From: Clostridiales bacterium
Lineage (GTDB): Bacteria; Bacillota; Clostridia; Christensenellales; CAG-138
Length of the DNA stretch: 64,000 nucleotides
Direction: 5' to 3'
Assembly: GCA_019416935.1 (NCBI GenBank)
Contig: DXWI01000007.1
Coordinates: forward strand, 40,788 to 104,787
The notes below the pieces were generated by a model. The model was given only the letters and a program-made list of their open reading frames with translations, made no database searches and had not been told where the DNA came from. Below are positions 56,574-63,960 of this stretch, piece after piece (position 1 is the stretch's first letter; each line of letters starts with the position of its first letter). Position numbers and translations under genes: made by a program.

Positions 56574-58117
56574 TGAAACCGATCACTGCTCTGATGATCC
56601 TCGATGGCTTCGGCTGCCGCAGGGATCAGGATTATAATGCGATTCTGTCCGACGGCGCGGCGCATATCCGTGCCCTCGGCGAAGCGTATCCGCACACGCA
56701 GCTTCAGGCGAGTGGCCTCGACGTCGGGCTGCCCGCCGGACAGATGGGCAACTCCGAGGTGGGCCACCTGAACATCGGTGCCGGCCGCATCGTGTATCAG
56801 GAGCTCACCCGCATCACCAAGTCCATCGAGGATGGCGATTTCTTTGAAAACCCCGCGCTGCTCAGTGCGATGGAGAACTGCCGTTCGAAGGGCAGCGCGC
56901 TGCACCTGATGGGCCTCTGCTCGGACGGCGGCGTGCACAGCCATCTGAAGCACCTGTATGCGCTGGTCGAAATGGCCCGGCGGCATGGGCTCGAGAAGGT
57001 CTTTCTCCATTGCTTTATGGACGGGCGCGACGTGCCCCCGTCGAGCGGCAAGGGTTATATCGAGCAGGTGGAGGATGCGCTGAGGCGCATCGGCTGCGGC
57101 AGGATTGCGACCGTGATGGGCCGCTATTACGCGATGGACCGTGACAACCGGTTTGAGCGCGTGCAGCTCGCTTATGCCGCCATGACCTATGGGGAGGGCG
57201 TGACCGCATCGAGCGCCGCCGAAGCCATGCAGCAAAGCTATGACGAGGGCGTGGTCGATGAGTTCGTCAAGCCGACGGTCATTCTGCGGGATGGCAAGCC
57301 GACCGCCACCATCGGCAGGGACGACTCGGTCATCTTCTTCAACTTCCGTCCGGATCGTGCAAGGGAGATCAGCCGCGCATATATTTTCGAGGATTTTGAT
57401 GGGTTTGAGCGCAAAAACGGTTTCTTCCCGCTGTGCTATGTCTCCATGACGCAGTATGATAAGACGTTTGGCGACAGGCTGCAGGTTGCGTTCAAGCCGG
57501 AATCGCTGAGGAACACGCTGGGCGAGTACCTGGCTGGTTGCCAAAAAACGCAGCTTCGCATTGCGGAAACCGAGAAGTATGCCCATGTGACGTTCTTCTT
57601 CAATGGCGGTGTGGAAGCGCCCAATGAGGGCGAGGACCGCGCGTTGATTCCTTCTCCGAAGGTAGCCACATACGACCTTAAGCCTGAGATGAGCGCCTAT
57701 GAGGTGGCCGATGAGGCTGTGCGCCGCATCGAGAGCGGCAAGTACGATGTGATGATCCTGAACTTTGCCAACTGCGACATGGTCGGCCATACCGGCGTGA
57801 TGGATGCCGCTGTTGCCGCGGTTCATGCGGTGGATGCCTGCGTGGACCGCGTGGTGCGGGCGATTCTCGCAACGGGCGGCCGCTGCATCATTACGGCCGA
57901 TCACGGAAACGCCGAACTCATGTGGGACACGGCGGCCAATGCGCCGTTCACCGCGCACACGACCAACCCGGTGCCGTGCATTCTGGTGGATGACAGCCGC
58001 AGGAGCGTGAAGCTTCGCGAGGACGGCCGCCTGAGCGATCTTGCGCCGACGCTGCTGGAGCTTCTCGACCTGCCTGTGCCGGCGGAGATGACCGGAAAGA
58101 GCCTGATCGAACGCTGA
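56573..58117 (+). CDS. gpmI: Cofactor-independent phosphoglycerate mutase
   Basis: Converts 3- to 2-phosphoglycerate using two manganese ions. The 514 residues start with MILDGFG; the phosphoserine nucleophile is in GNSEVGHLNIGAGRIVYQ (about residue 61). Further motifs are FMDGRDVPPSS, NFRPDRAREIS, NFANCDMVGHTG and TADHGNAE (metal ligands). One-base overlap with tpiA; a hairpin terminator follows. Confidence 0.97.
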   Translation: MKPITALMILDGFGCRRDQDYNAILSDGAAHIRALGEAYPHTQLQASGLDVGLPAGQMGNSEVGHLNIGAGRIVYQELTRITKSIEDGDFFENPALLSAMENCRSKGSALHLMGLCSDGGVHSHLKHLYALVEMARRHGLEKVFLHCFMDGRDVPPSSGKGYIEQVEDALRRIGCGRIATVMGRYYAMDRDNRFERVQLAYAAMTYGEGVTASSAAEAMQQSYDEGVVDEFVKPTVILRDGKPTATIGRDDSVIFFNFRPDRAREISRAYIFEDFDGFERKNGFFPLCYVSMTQYDKTFGDRLQVAFKPESLRNTLGEYLAGCQKTQLRIAETEKYAHVTFFFNGGVEAPNEGEDRALIPSPKVATYDLKPEMSAYEVADEAVRRIESGKYDVMILNFANCDMVGHTGVMDAAVAAVHAVDACVDRVVRAILATGGRCIITADHGNAELMWDTAANAPFTAHTTNPVPCILVDDSRRSVKLREDGRLSDLAPTLLELLDLPVPAEMTGKSLIER

Positions 58118-58131
58118 GCCGAGCAAACGGA

Positions 58132-58165
58132 AACGGGCATTTTTTCAGGAAAAGGCCCGTTGTTC
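58132..58165 (+). terminator. Terminator after gpmI
   Basis: AACGGGC (58132-58138) pairs with GCCCGTT (58155-58161) around a 16-base loop, followed by GTTCTTG. Weak T-run. It abuts the secG promoter. Confidence 0.6.
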
Positions 58166-58194
58166 TTGATTTTCGCGGTGACGCATGATATAAT
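58166..58194 (+). promoter_or_regulatory. Promoter of secG
   Basis: TTGATT (58166-58171), 17-bp spacer, perfect TATAAT (58189-58194). Confidence 0.8.
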
Positions 58195-58226
58195 GCGCAT
58201 TGCAGTCATTGTTGGAGGGAAAACAC

Positions 58227-58466
58227 ATGGAAGTCGTTTCGACCGTTATCACCATTGCACTGTTGGTGGTTGCCATTCTCCTGATCGCCGTTGTTCTCAT
58301 GCAGAAGACCAAGTCTGCCGGCATGGGTTCGGCGTTCGGCGGCGACACACAGTCGTTTACCGCGCGTGGAAAAGCGGCAAGCCGAGAGGCAAAGCTCCAG
58401 AAGGCCACGGTCATTCTGGCCATCGTGCTCGGCGTACTCGCCATTGCTTTGGCCATCATTGGTTAA
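58227..58466 (+). CDS. secG: Preprotein translocase subunit SecG
   Basis: A 79-residue two-span membrane protein of the Sec translocon: first span LVVAILLIAVVLMQ, the conserved loop QKTKSAGMGSAFGG, and a second span VILAIVLGVLAIALAII. GGAGGG stands 7 bases before the ATG. It has its own promoter and terminator, upstream of rnr and smpB as in many Bacillota (secG-rnr-smpB order). Confidence 0.95.
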   Translation: MEVVSTVITIALLVVAILLIAVVLMQKTKSAGMGSAFGGDTQSFTARGKAASREAKLQKATVILAIVLGVLAIALAIIG

Positions 58467-58480
58467 ATGGAATGAACGTG

Positions 58481-58520
58481 CAGCGTTCCGTGACGGCGTC
58501 ATGGAACGCTGTTTTTGTTT
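58481..58520 (+). terminator. Terminator after secG
   Basis: CAGCGTTCC (58481-58489) / GGAACGCTG (58503-58511) with an extra inner TGACG/CGTCA pairing, then TTTTTGTTTTT. Confidence 0.9.
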
Positions 58521-58565
58521 TTCGGGCAGACTACAAACAGAACAATCGGAAAGGTTTTTGATGGA

Positions 58566-60593
58566 ATGAAAGAAAAACAGCCGCAGAAAAAGCGCGGCTT
58601 GATGAGCGGAAAAATGCAGACGACGGCGCGGGGCTTCGGCTTTTTCGTGCCGGATGACGGAGGAGAGGACTGGTTTGTGCCGGCTGAGGCCATGCACGGC
58701 GCCATGCACGGCGACCGGGTGCTTGCGCGAAAAACCGGCAATGCGCGCGGAGACATCGAGGGCGAGATTGCCGGGATTGCCGAGCGCGCGTGGGCGCAGA
58801 TCGTCGGCGTGATGGACGGCGGCTGCGTGATCCCGGATGAAAAGCGCATTCCCTATGTGCTCGTACCGGTCAAGGGCGGCAGACGGGCCAAGGAGGGCGA
58901 TCGCGTCGTTGCGGCCATCGAGCAGTATCCCGACGGTCGTCGGCCCATGCTCGGCCGCATCGTTGAGGTGCTGGGCAGGCGCGGTGACGCGGGCGTGGAT
59001 GTGCTGGCCGTTGTCAGGCGGTTTGGCATTCGGGATACGTTTCCCAAAGCGGTGCTCGATCGCGCGGCGGCGCTGCCGGGCGCGGTTTCGGAGTCGGAAT
59101 GCTCCGGCCGTCTCGACCTGCGCGGCCTGTGCGCCGTCACCATCGACGGCGCGCACAGCAAGGATTTTGACGACGCCGTTTCCCTCGAACGGCTGGAGAA
59201 CGGACAACTGCGCCTCGGCGTACATATTGCCGATGTAAACGCGTATGTGCGCGCAGGCAGCGTGATCGACCGCGAGGCGAGGCTGCGCGGCACGAGCGTA
59301 TATTTTGCCGATCGTGTGATCCCCATGCTGCCGGAAGCACTCTCAAACGGTATCTGCTCGCTGAACGAGGGGGTGGATCGGCTCGCGCTTTCCTGCCTGA
59401 TGGACGTGGACGAAGCCGGCGCTGTGACCGGCTACCGCATTGCGGAGTCCGTTATCCGGTCGCGCCACCGGCTCGTGTATGAGGATATCACCGCGCTGCT
59501 TGAGGGCGACGCGGATGAGCGGGAGCGCTATCGGGACATCGTGCCGATGCTGCTCGATCTCGAACGGCTGCAAAAGCGTCTGTTTGCCCGCCGCCATGCG
59601 CGCGGGAGCATCGACTTTGACATCGCGGAGAGCGAGATCGATATCGACGACGAGGGAAAGGCCGTCGGCCTGGCGCCGGCAGAGCGGGGCATCGCCAATC
59701 GCATCATTGAGGAGTGCATGCTGCTGGCCAACGAAACCGTTGCCGCGCACCTGCGCAGCCGCGGTCTGCCGTGCCTGTACCGCGTACACGAGGTGCCGGA
59801 CGCCGATCGGATGCGCAAGCTCAATGCTTTTTTGCAGACGCTTGGCTATGGCTTCCGCATCGGTGAGAGCATCCGGCCGACCGTATTGCAGCGGGTGGTC
59901 GAGCAGGCGGCCGGTTCGCCCGAGGAGGGCATTGTATCCCGGCTCATGCTGCGCTCGATGCAGCGCGCCCGCTATTCGGAGCGGCCGCTTGGTCATTTCG
60001 GACTGGCGCTGGAGAACTATTGCCACTTTACGTCGCCGATCCGCCGCTATCCCGACCTGATCGTGCACCGCATCCTGAAGTGGCAGCTCCATGGACAGCT
60101 CAACGGCAAGCGAATCGAGGCGCTGAACTCGTCGCTGCCCACGCTTGGAAACCAGTCCAGCGTAGCGGAGCGCGCTGCAATGGAGGCAGAGCGCGCGGTG
60201 GAAGACCTCAAGCGCTGCGAGTATATGCAGCAGCGGCTCGGCGAAACGTTCGACGGCGTGATCTCAGGCGTTACGGCAAACGGCATCTATGTGGAGCTGA
60301 CGAACACGGCGGAGGGCTTTGTCCGCCTGAGCACGCTCACGGACGACTGGTACCGGCCGGAGATGCATCGCTACCGGATCGTCGGAGAGCGCACGGGGCG
60401 CGTGCTGCGGCTGGGCGATCGCGTACAGGTGCAGGTGGTTCGCGTGGATATGGATACGGCGATGATTGACTTGCTGCTCAAACCCGACTATAATAGTAGA
60501 AGAATATATAATCCCGAGCGAAAGGCGGAGCGACGGCATGGCGGTAAAGCGCGGCGTAAAGGTGCTGGCCCAAAACAAAAAGGCAAGGCATGA
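58566..60593 (+). CDS. rnr: Ribonuclease R
   Basis: Processive 3'-5' exoribonuclease that degrades structured RNA and works with tmRNA in clearing faulty messages. The 675 residues contain cold-shock domains (about 10-160), the RNB catalytic domain with DGAHSKDFDDAVSLE (about 197, metal-binding Asp cluster), FTSPIRRYPDLIVHR and a C-terminal S1 domain (about 580-655), then a basic tail. It is slightly shorter than E. coli RNase R, lacking the N-terminal HTH. smpB begins inside its 3' end. Confidence 0.96.
   Translation: MKEKQPQKKRGLMSGKMQTTARGFGFFVPDDGGEDWFVPAEAMHGAMHGDRVLARKTGNARGDIEGEIAGIAERAWAQIVGVMDGGCVIPDEKRIPYVLVPVKGGRRAKEGDRVVAAIEQYPDGRRPMLGRIVEVLGRRGDAGVDVLAVVRRFGIRDTFPKAVLDRAAALPGAVSESECSGRLDLRGLCAVTIDGAHSKDFDDAVSLERLENGQLRLGVHIADVNAYVRAGSVIDREARLRGTSVYFADRVIPMLPEALSNGICSLNEGVDRLALSCLMDVDEAGAVTGYRIAESVIRSRHRLVYEDITALLEGDADERERYRDIVPMLLDLERLQKRLFARRHARGSIDFDIAESEIDIDDEGKAVGLAPAERGIANRIIEECMLLANETVAAHLRSRGLPCLYRVHEVPDADRMRKLNAFLQTLGYGFRIGESIRPTVLQRVVEQAAGSPEEGIVSRLMLRSMQRARYSERPLGHFGLALENYCHFTSPIRRYPDLIVHRILKWQLHGQLNGKRIEALNSSLPTLGNQSSVAERAAMEAERAVEDLKRCEYMQQRLGETFDGVISGVTANGIYVELTNTAEGFVRLSTLTDDWYRPEMHRYRIVGERTGRVLRLGDRVQVQVVRVDMDTAMIDLLLKPDYNSRRIYNPERKAERRHGGKARRKGAGPKQKGKA
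60466..60494 (+). promoter_or_regulatory. Internal promoter in rnr for smpB-lysA
   Basis: TTGACT (60466-60471), 17-bp spacer, perfect TATAAT (60489-60494), inside the last codons of rnr and about 44 bases before the smpB ATG. Confidence 0.7.
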
Positions 60594-61005
60594 TTACTTC
60601 ATTGAGGATACGCTCGAATGTGGTATCGCTTTGCAGGGCACGGAGGTCAAGTCCATCCGCGGCGGCCAGCTCAACCTGAAGGACAGCTACGCGCAGGTCA
60701 AAAACGGCGAGCTGCTGCTCATCGGTATGCATGTGAGTCCGTATGCACAGGGAAATATTTTCAATCACGACCCGTTTCGCACGCGCAAGCTACTTGCGCA
60801 CAAGCGGGAGATTTTGCGCCTCGGCAGGGAGCAGCAGACGGAGGGCATGAGTCTCGTTCCGCTATCTCTCTATTTTCGCGACGGCAAGGTCAAGGTGGAG
60901 CTTGCCGTGGCAAAAGGCAAAAAACTTTATGACAAGCGCCATTCCATCGCGGAGCGCGACGCCGGTAGAGAGATGGATCGCCGTATGAAGGAGGAACACC
61001 GTTGA
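60538..61005 (+). CDS. smpB: SsrA-binding protein SmpB
   Basis: Binds tmRNA and delivers it to stalled ribosomes. 155 residues with the family motifs LAQNKKARHDYFIEDTLECG, ALQGTEVKSIRGGQLNLKDS and VPLSLYFRDGKVKVELAVAK, and the basic C-terminal tail (AKGKKLYDKRHSIAERDAGR) that probes the mRNA channel. It overlaps rnr by 56 bases and the next gene by 4. ssrA lies 1.3 kb downstream. Confidence 0.97.
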   Translation: MAVKRGVKVLAQNKKARHDYFIEDTLECGIALQGTEVKSIRGGQLNLKDSYAQVKNGELLLIGMHVSPYAQGNIFNHDPFRTRKLLAHKREILRLGREQQTEGMSLVPLSLYFRDGKVKVELAVAKGKKLYDKRHSIAERDAGREMDRRMKEEHR

Positions 61006-62249
61006 AAAAGCTACCATTTGACAAGGCGCAGATCGAACGCATCTGCGAGGAATATCCCACGCCGTTCCATCTGTACGATGAGCGCGGCATTCGCGATAAC
61101 GTACGCCGGCTGCAAAAGGCGTTTGCATGGAATCCGGGATTTCGGGAATATTTTGCCGTCAAGGCGCTTCCCAACCCCGTTATCATGCAGATTCTCCGCG
61201 ATGAGGGCTGCGGGATGGACTGTTCTTCACTGACGGAGCTTATGCTCTCGCGCGCAGTGGGGATTACAGGGCACGACATCATGTTCTCCAGCAATGATAC
61301 GCCGGCGGCCGAATTCGAGCTTGCGAGCGAAATGGGCGTTATCATCAATCTGGACGACATCACGCATATCGATTTTTTGCAGGCGCATGGCGGCATTCCC
61401 AAGACGATCTGCTGCCGGTTCAATCCGGGCGGCGAGTTCATGCTCGGCAACACGATCATGGGAAATCCCGGAGACGCCAAATACGGCTTTACGCGCGATC
61501 AGCTGGTCGAGGGCTTCAAGAGGCTGCGCGCTCTGGGCGCGGAGCGGTTTGGTCTGCATGCGTTTCTTGCGTCGAATACCACCGACGCGAATTATTATCC
61601 GGCGCTTGCAAAGCGGTTGTTCCGTCTGGCGGTGGAATTGCGGGATGAAACGGGCGCGGATGTGCGCTTTGTCAACCTTTCCGGCGGCGTCGGCATTCCG
61701 TACCGACCGTATGAGAAGGAGGCGGACATGGAGTATATTGGCCGCGAGGTACACCGCGTATACGAGGAAATCGTGCGTCCGGCCGGCATGGACATCTCCA
61801 TTTTTACGGAGCTGGGCCGCTATGTGACCGGCCCGTATGGCTGTCTGGTTACGCACGCCATCCATGAAAAGAATACCTATAAGCATTATATCGGTCTGGA
61901 TGCTTGCGCATGCAACCTGATGCGTCCGGCCATGTATGGCGCATATCATCATATCACGGTGATGGGCAAGGAGAACGATCCGTGTACGCAGCTCTATGAT
62001 GTGACCGGCTCGCTGTGCGAAAACAACGATAAGTTCGCTGTTGACCGGCATTTGCCGCACATCGATCTGGGTGACATACTGGTGATTCATGACACCGGTG
62101 CGCACGGCTTTTCCATGGGCTACAACTACAACGGAAAGCTGCGCAGCGCTGAGGTGCTGCTGCAGAGCGATGGCGGCACGCGCCTGATCCGCCGTGCCGA
62201 AACGCCGCAGGATTATTTTGCCACGCTGGACTTCTTGCATCTGTTCTGA
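61002..62249 (+). CDS. Diaminopimelate decarboxylase-like enzyme
   Basis: A fold-type III PLP decarboxylase of 415 residues. Motifs: FHLYDERGIRDNVRRL, the PLP lysine in YFAVKALPNP (Lys54), CGMDCSSLTEL, RFNPGG, SGGVGIPYRP (phosphate loop), ELGRYVTGPYG, and C-terminal CENNDKFAVDRHLP and GAHGFSMGYNYNG. Best reading is LysA (last step to lysine), matching the aspartate kinase at 9.7 kb; a polyamine-type decarboxylase is less likely. Start is TTG, 7 bases after GGAGG, overlapping smpB. Confidence 0.85.
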   Translation: MKKLPFDKAQIERICEEYPTPFHLYDERGIRDNVRRLQKAFAWNPGFREYFAVKALPNPVIMQILRDEGCGMDCSSLTELMLSRAVGITGHDIMFSSNDTPAAEFELASEMGVIINLDDITHIDFLQAHGGIPKTICCRFNPGGEFMLGNTIMGNPGDAKYGFTRDQLVEGFKRLRALGAERFGLHAFLASNTTDANYYPALAKRLFRLAVELRDETGADVRFVNLSGGVGIPYRPYEKEADMEYIGREVHRVYEEIVRPAGMDISIFTELGRYVTGPYGCLVTHAIHEKNTYKHYIGLDACACNLMRPAMYGAYHHITVMGKENDPCTQLYDVTGSLCENNDKFAVDRHLPHIDLGDILVIHDTGAHGFSMGYNYNGKLRSAEVLLQSDGGTRLIRRAETPQDYFATLDFLHLF

Positions 62250-62263
62250 AGAACGGGTATAAT
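62235..62263 (+). promoter_or_regulatory. Promoter of ssrA
   Basis: TTGCAT (62235-62240, inside the lysA-like gene), 17-bp spacer, perfect TATAAT (62258-62263). A GGTATCC/GGATACC hairpin (62272-62290) precedes the mature RNA. Confidence 0.85.
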
Positions 62264-62296
62264 AAGAGCAGGGTATCCTCTTCGGATACCGATCCT

Positions 62297-62653
62297 GGGG
62301 GCGAACATGGTTTCGACGGGGATCGTGGAAGCCGGATAAGCGAGCCGAAGCCCCGTGCTTCGTTAAAAACGGGACAGTTAAAAATTAACTGACAACTACA
62401 ACACCAATCTCGTCGCTGCGTAAATCGCGGTGACCGTTCGGCCGCGAAAACCTACCGTTGCGGTACCGGGCGTCATTTAGGGTAGGGAACGAACCCGCCT
62501 AAGCTTTGCGGCGGGCCGGATTTATGAAGCTACCGGAACGCGGATCCTGCCGCTGGGAGCCGCGGGAAGGGAATTTTAGAACAACGGCTACGCTCGTAGA
62601 AGGTCGGGTGGACAGGTTTTCGGACGGGAGTTCGACTCTCCCCGCCTCCACCA
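62297..62653 (+). ncRNA. ssrA: Transfer-messenger RNA (tmRNA)
   Basis: A 357-nt tmRNA that rescues stalled ribosomes with SmpB. The 5' end GGGGGCG pairs with CGCCTCC before an encoded ACCA at the 3' end, and the T-arm GTTCGACTCTC is intact. The tag reading frame (62391-62423) directly follows TTAACT and reads DNYNTNLVAA, with hydrophobic C-terminal LVAA for ClpXP-type degradation. The resume codon appears to be GAC rather than the usual GCA. It is followed by a strong terminator. Confidence 0.97.
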
Positions 62654-62656
62654 AAT

Positions 62657-62697
62657 AAGGTAGTAGATTTTGATAGAAAGTCTACTACCTTTTTTCT
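62657..62697 (+). terminator. Terminator of ssrA
   Basis: AAGGTAGTAGA (62657-62667) / TCTACTACCTT (62681-62691) followed by a T-run to 62695. Confidence 0.92.
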
Positions 62698-62822
62698 TTG
62701 CCAAAATGCCTTGATTTCAAGGGATTTTGTGACTTTGCCCCATAAAGCAACCCGTCCTGAAGTCATTTCCGGGACGGGTTTTTCTTGTTTTCGGCGGTCG
62801 CAGTGGGCTGCCGTAAAAGTAT

Positions 62823-62853
62823 AGGTTTGCTTTGTGGGGTATTCGTTTGCTTT
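62823..62853 (+). repeat. 31-bp direct repeat, copy 1
   Basis: Begins AGGTTTGCTTTGTGGGGT and ends TCGTTTGCTTT; it matches copy 2 at 28 of 31 positions, 39 bp apart start to start. Confidence 0.85.
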
Positions 62854-62861
62854 TTGAGTAA

Positions 62862-62892
62862 AGGTTTGCTTTATGGGGTTATCGTTTGCTTT
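62862..62892 (+). repeat. 31-bp direct repeat, copy 2
   Basis: Begins AGGTTTGCTTTATGGGGT and ends TCGTTTGCTTT. The GGTTTGCTTTATGGGG core also occurs inverted, in shortened form, around 62738-62754. Confidence 0.85.
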
Positions 62893-62950
62893 ATCCGTTT
62901 TTTGCGACAGAAAACATAATGACCAAAAGAGTGAGAAGCATAAGACGGCC

Positions 62951-62992
62951 TTGAATTTAGTCCAATATTGTGCTATAATTAGTCTAAATTCA
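62951..62992 (+). promoter_or_regulatory. Promoter of the AbrB-like remnant with flanking inverted repeat
   Basis: TTGAAT (62951-62956), 17-bp spacer, TATAAT (62974-62979). TGAATTTAG (62952-62960) and its exact complement CTAAATTCA (62984-62992) embrace the promoter, one arm over the -35 and one just after the -10. This is the arrangement expected for an autoregulated small repressor. Confidence 0.7.
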
Positions 62993-63008
62993 GTTTGGGA
63001 GGAGAGCT

Positions 63009-63177
63009 ATGGCTGGCGAAATAATATACTTAGATACATATATATTGCAGCAAGATATGCGTATTAGATTGCCTAAAGCAATCTTGTCTATACACCCAAA
63101 TCGGGAATGCTGTCCCGTGTAAGCTTGCTGAAGTAGTAGCAAAGGCTGTTGTTTCATATTTGGAGAGTGAAGAATAA
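63009..63177 (+). pseudogene. Truncated AbrB/SpoVT-like DNA-binding protein gene
   Basis: After GGGAGGAG the ATG opens MAGEIIYLDTYILQQDMRIR, then LPKAILS, which looks like the start of an AbrB/MazE/SpoVT-type small regulator. After about 28 codons the match is lost and a stop follows at 63120-63122 (37 residues). In the next frame a helical C-terminal piece (KLAEVVAKAVVSYLESEE) runs to a stop at 63175-63177. This suggests an internal deletion or frameshift joining two gene ends. The promoter and operator upstream are intact. Confidence 0.5.
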
Positions 63178-63189
63178 TAGCAATAATAA

Positions 63190-63234
63190 CAGGAGGCTCA
63201 ATCATCTGCTGATTAAAGCCTCCTGCTACTTTTT
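63190..63234 (+). terminator. Terminator after the AbrB-like remnant
   Basis: CAGGAGGCT (63190-63198) / AGCCTCCTG (63217-63225) with an inner AATCA/TGATT pairing, then CTACTTTTTA. Confidence 0.85.
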
Positions 63235-63269
63235 ATTCATGCAGTTTTCGCCAGAGTATAGAACCGGAT

Positions 63270-63704
63270 GTGTTAAATCGTTTTTTGGATGTTGTAAATA
63301 AGCAAAAATCGCTTGTGCCAATGCTCGCTTGTTTACTAACGTACGCGGTCGATGAGAATAGTATTGATAATTTCGTGTATGAAAAGATTAAAAGGTTGGA
63401 TCAGCAAACCTCATTTGGTCTGTTGAGATCAATAGCACATTATCCTATTGCAGTTTATCAATTAATGGAGATCAACTCTTTGGCCAATTACAATAAACGG
63501 GGATGTACAGAAGCGTTTTGTCAGTTGTTATATTTGTTTTGTATGAATGATTGTTTTACAACAAATGATTTGTTAAAGCTCTTGGAAGAAACGGTGACAC
63601 CCCTGTTTGTGATTAAGGACTCCTACCATGCAATGAAGACAGAGATAAGAGAACAGAAAAAAATCAAAATTTTGGAAAATTATATTGAGGCAAGAAATTC
63701 TTAA
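63270..63704 (+). CDS. Hypothetical protein, possibly 5'-truncated
   Basis: A 144-residue mostly helical protein with GTG start (MLNRFLDVVNKQKSLVPMLA) and no clear ribosome site. The frame is open back to 63213, into the preceding terminator, with no other start, so the true N-terminus may be lost. It contains FGLLRSIAHYPIAVYQLMEI and a lysine-rich C-terminus. Codon use is AT-rich, unlike the genes before ssrA. I recognise no family. The next gene follows after 13 bases. Confidence 0.5.
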   Translation: MLNRFLDVVNKQKSLVPMLACLLTYAVDENSIDNFVYEKIKRLDQQTSFGLLRSIAHYPIAVYQLMEINSLANYNKRGCTEAFCQLLYLFCMNDCFTTNDLLKLLEETVTPLFVIKDSYHAMKTEIREQKKIKILENYIEARNS

Positions 63705-63717
63705 GGTGGATCTGCAA

Positions 63718-63960
63718 ATGATAGAATTTAGGATGTCTAAATACGATCCAAAGTATCGAAAAAATGGTATATATAGTGAAGATGAATGGACCTCTATTTC
63801 CGATATTGGCGGTGTATTCAATGGCAAAGTATTCACGCAATCAGAGTATTTGAAGATCGATGGAAGATATATTGCGTGTATTGCAGAAATCATTAGAGCG
63901 AATATAGTTGCTAATTGCTTGATTGATTCTTTGGAGATATACGAGGATGGCGTACAATGA
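63718..63960 (+). CDS. Hypothetical small protein, possibly immunity-like
   Basis: An 80-residue protein starting MIEFRMSKYDPKYRKNGIYS, then EDEWTSISDIGGVFNG, with AAGGTGG 8 bases before the ATG. The opening (SKYDPKYR-GIY-DEWTSISDIG) resembles small single-domain proteins found in polymorphic-toxin and immunity gene clusters, from memory only. It is probably cotranscribed with the preceding gene. No toxin gene is visible before the window ends. Confidence 0.5.
   Translation: MIEFRMSKYDPKYRKNGIYSEDEWTSISDIGGVFNGKVFTQSEYLKIDGRYIACIAEIIRANIVANCLIDSLEIYEDGVQ

Larger units (their letters stand above)
62698..63008 (+). other. AT-rich intergenic segment with repeats, terminator and operator-flanked promoter
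   Basis: Base composition drops sharply here. It holds a terminator-like hairpin (AACCCGTCC 62749-62757 / GGACGGGTT 62772-62780, then T residues), two 31-bp direct repeats, a third partial inverted copy near 62738-62754 (GCCCCATAAAGCAA) and the promoter of the AbrB-like remnant. I see no gene. Confidence 0.7.

Noticed and set aside
56567..58126. 519-codon minus-strand ORF opposite gpmI
   Set aside because: It mirrors gpmI exactly in extent and is a reverse-complement shadow.
62530..62766. Minus-strand ORF overlapping ssrA with GGGGESRTPVRKP
   Set aside because: It is the antisense translation of the tmRNA 3' end, a well-known spurious ORF type; the tmRNA explains the sequence.
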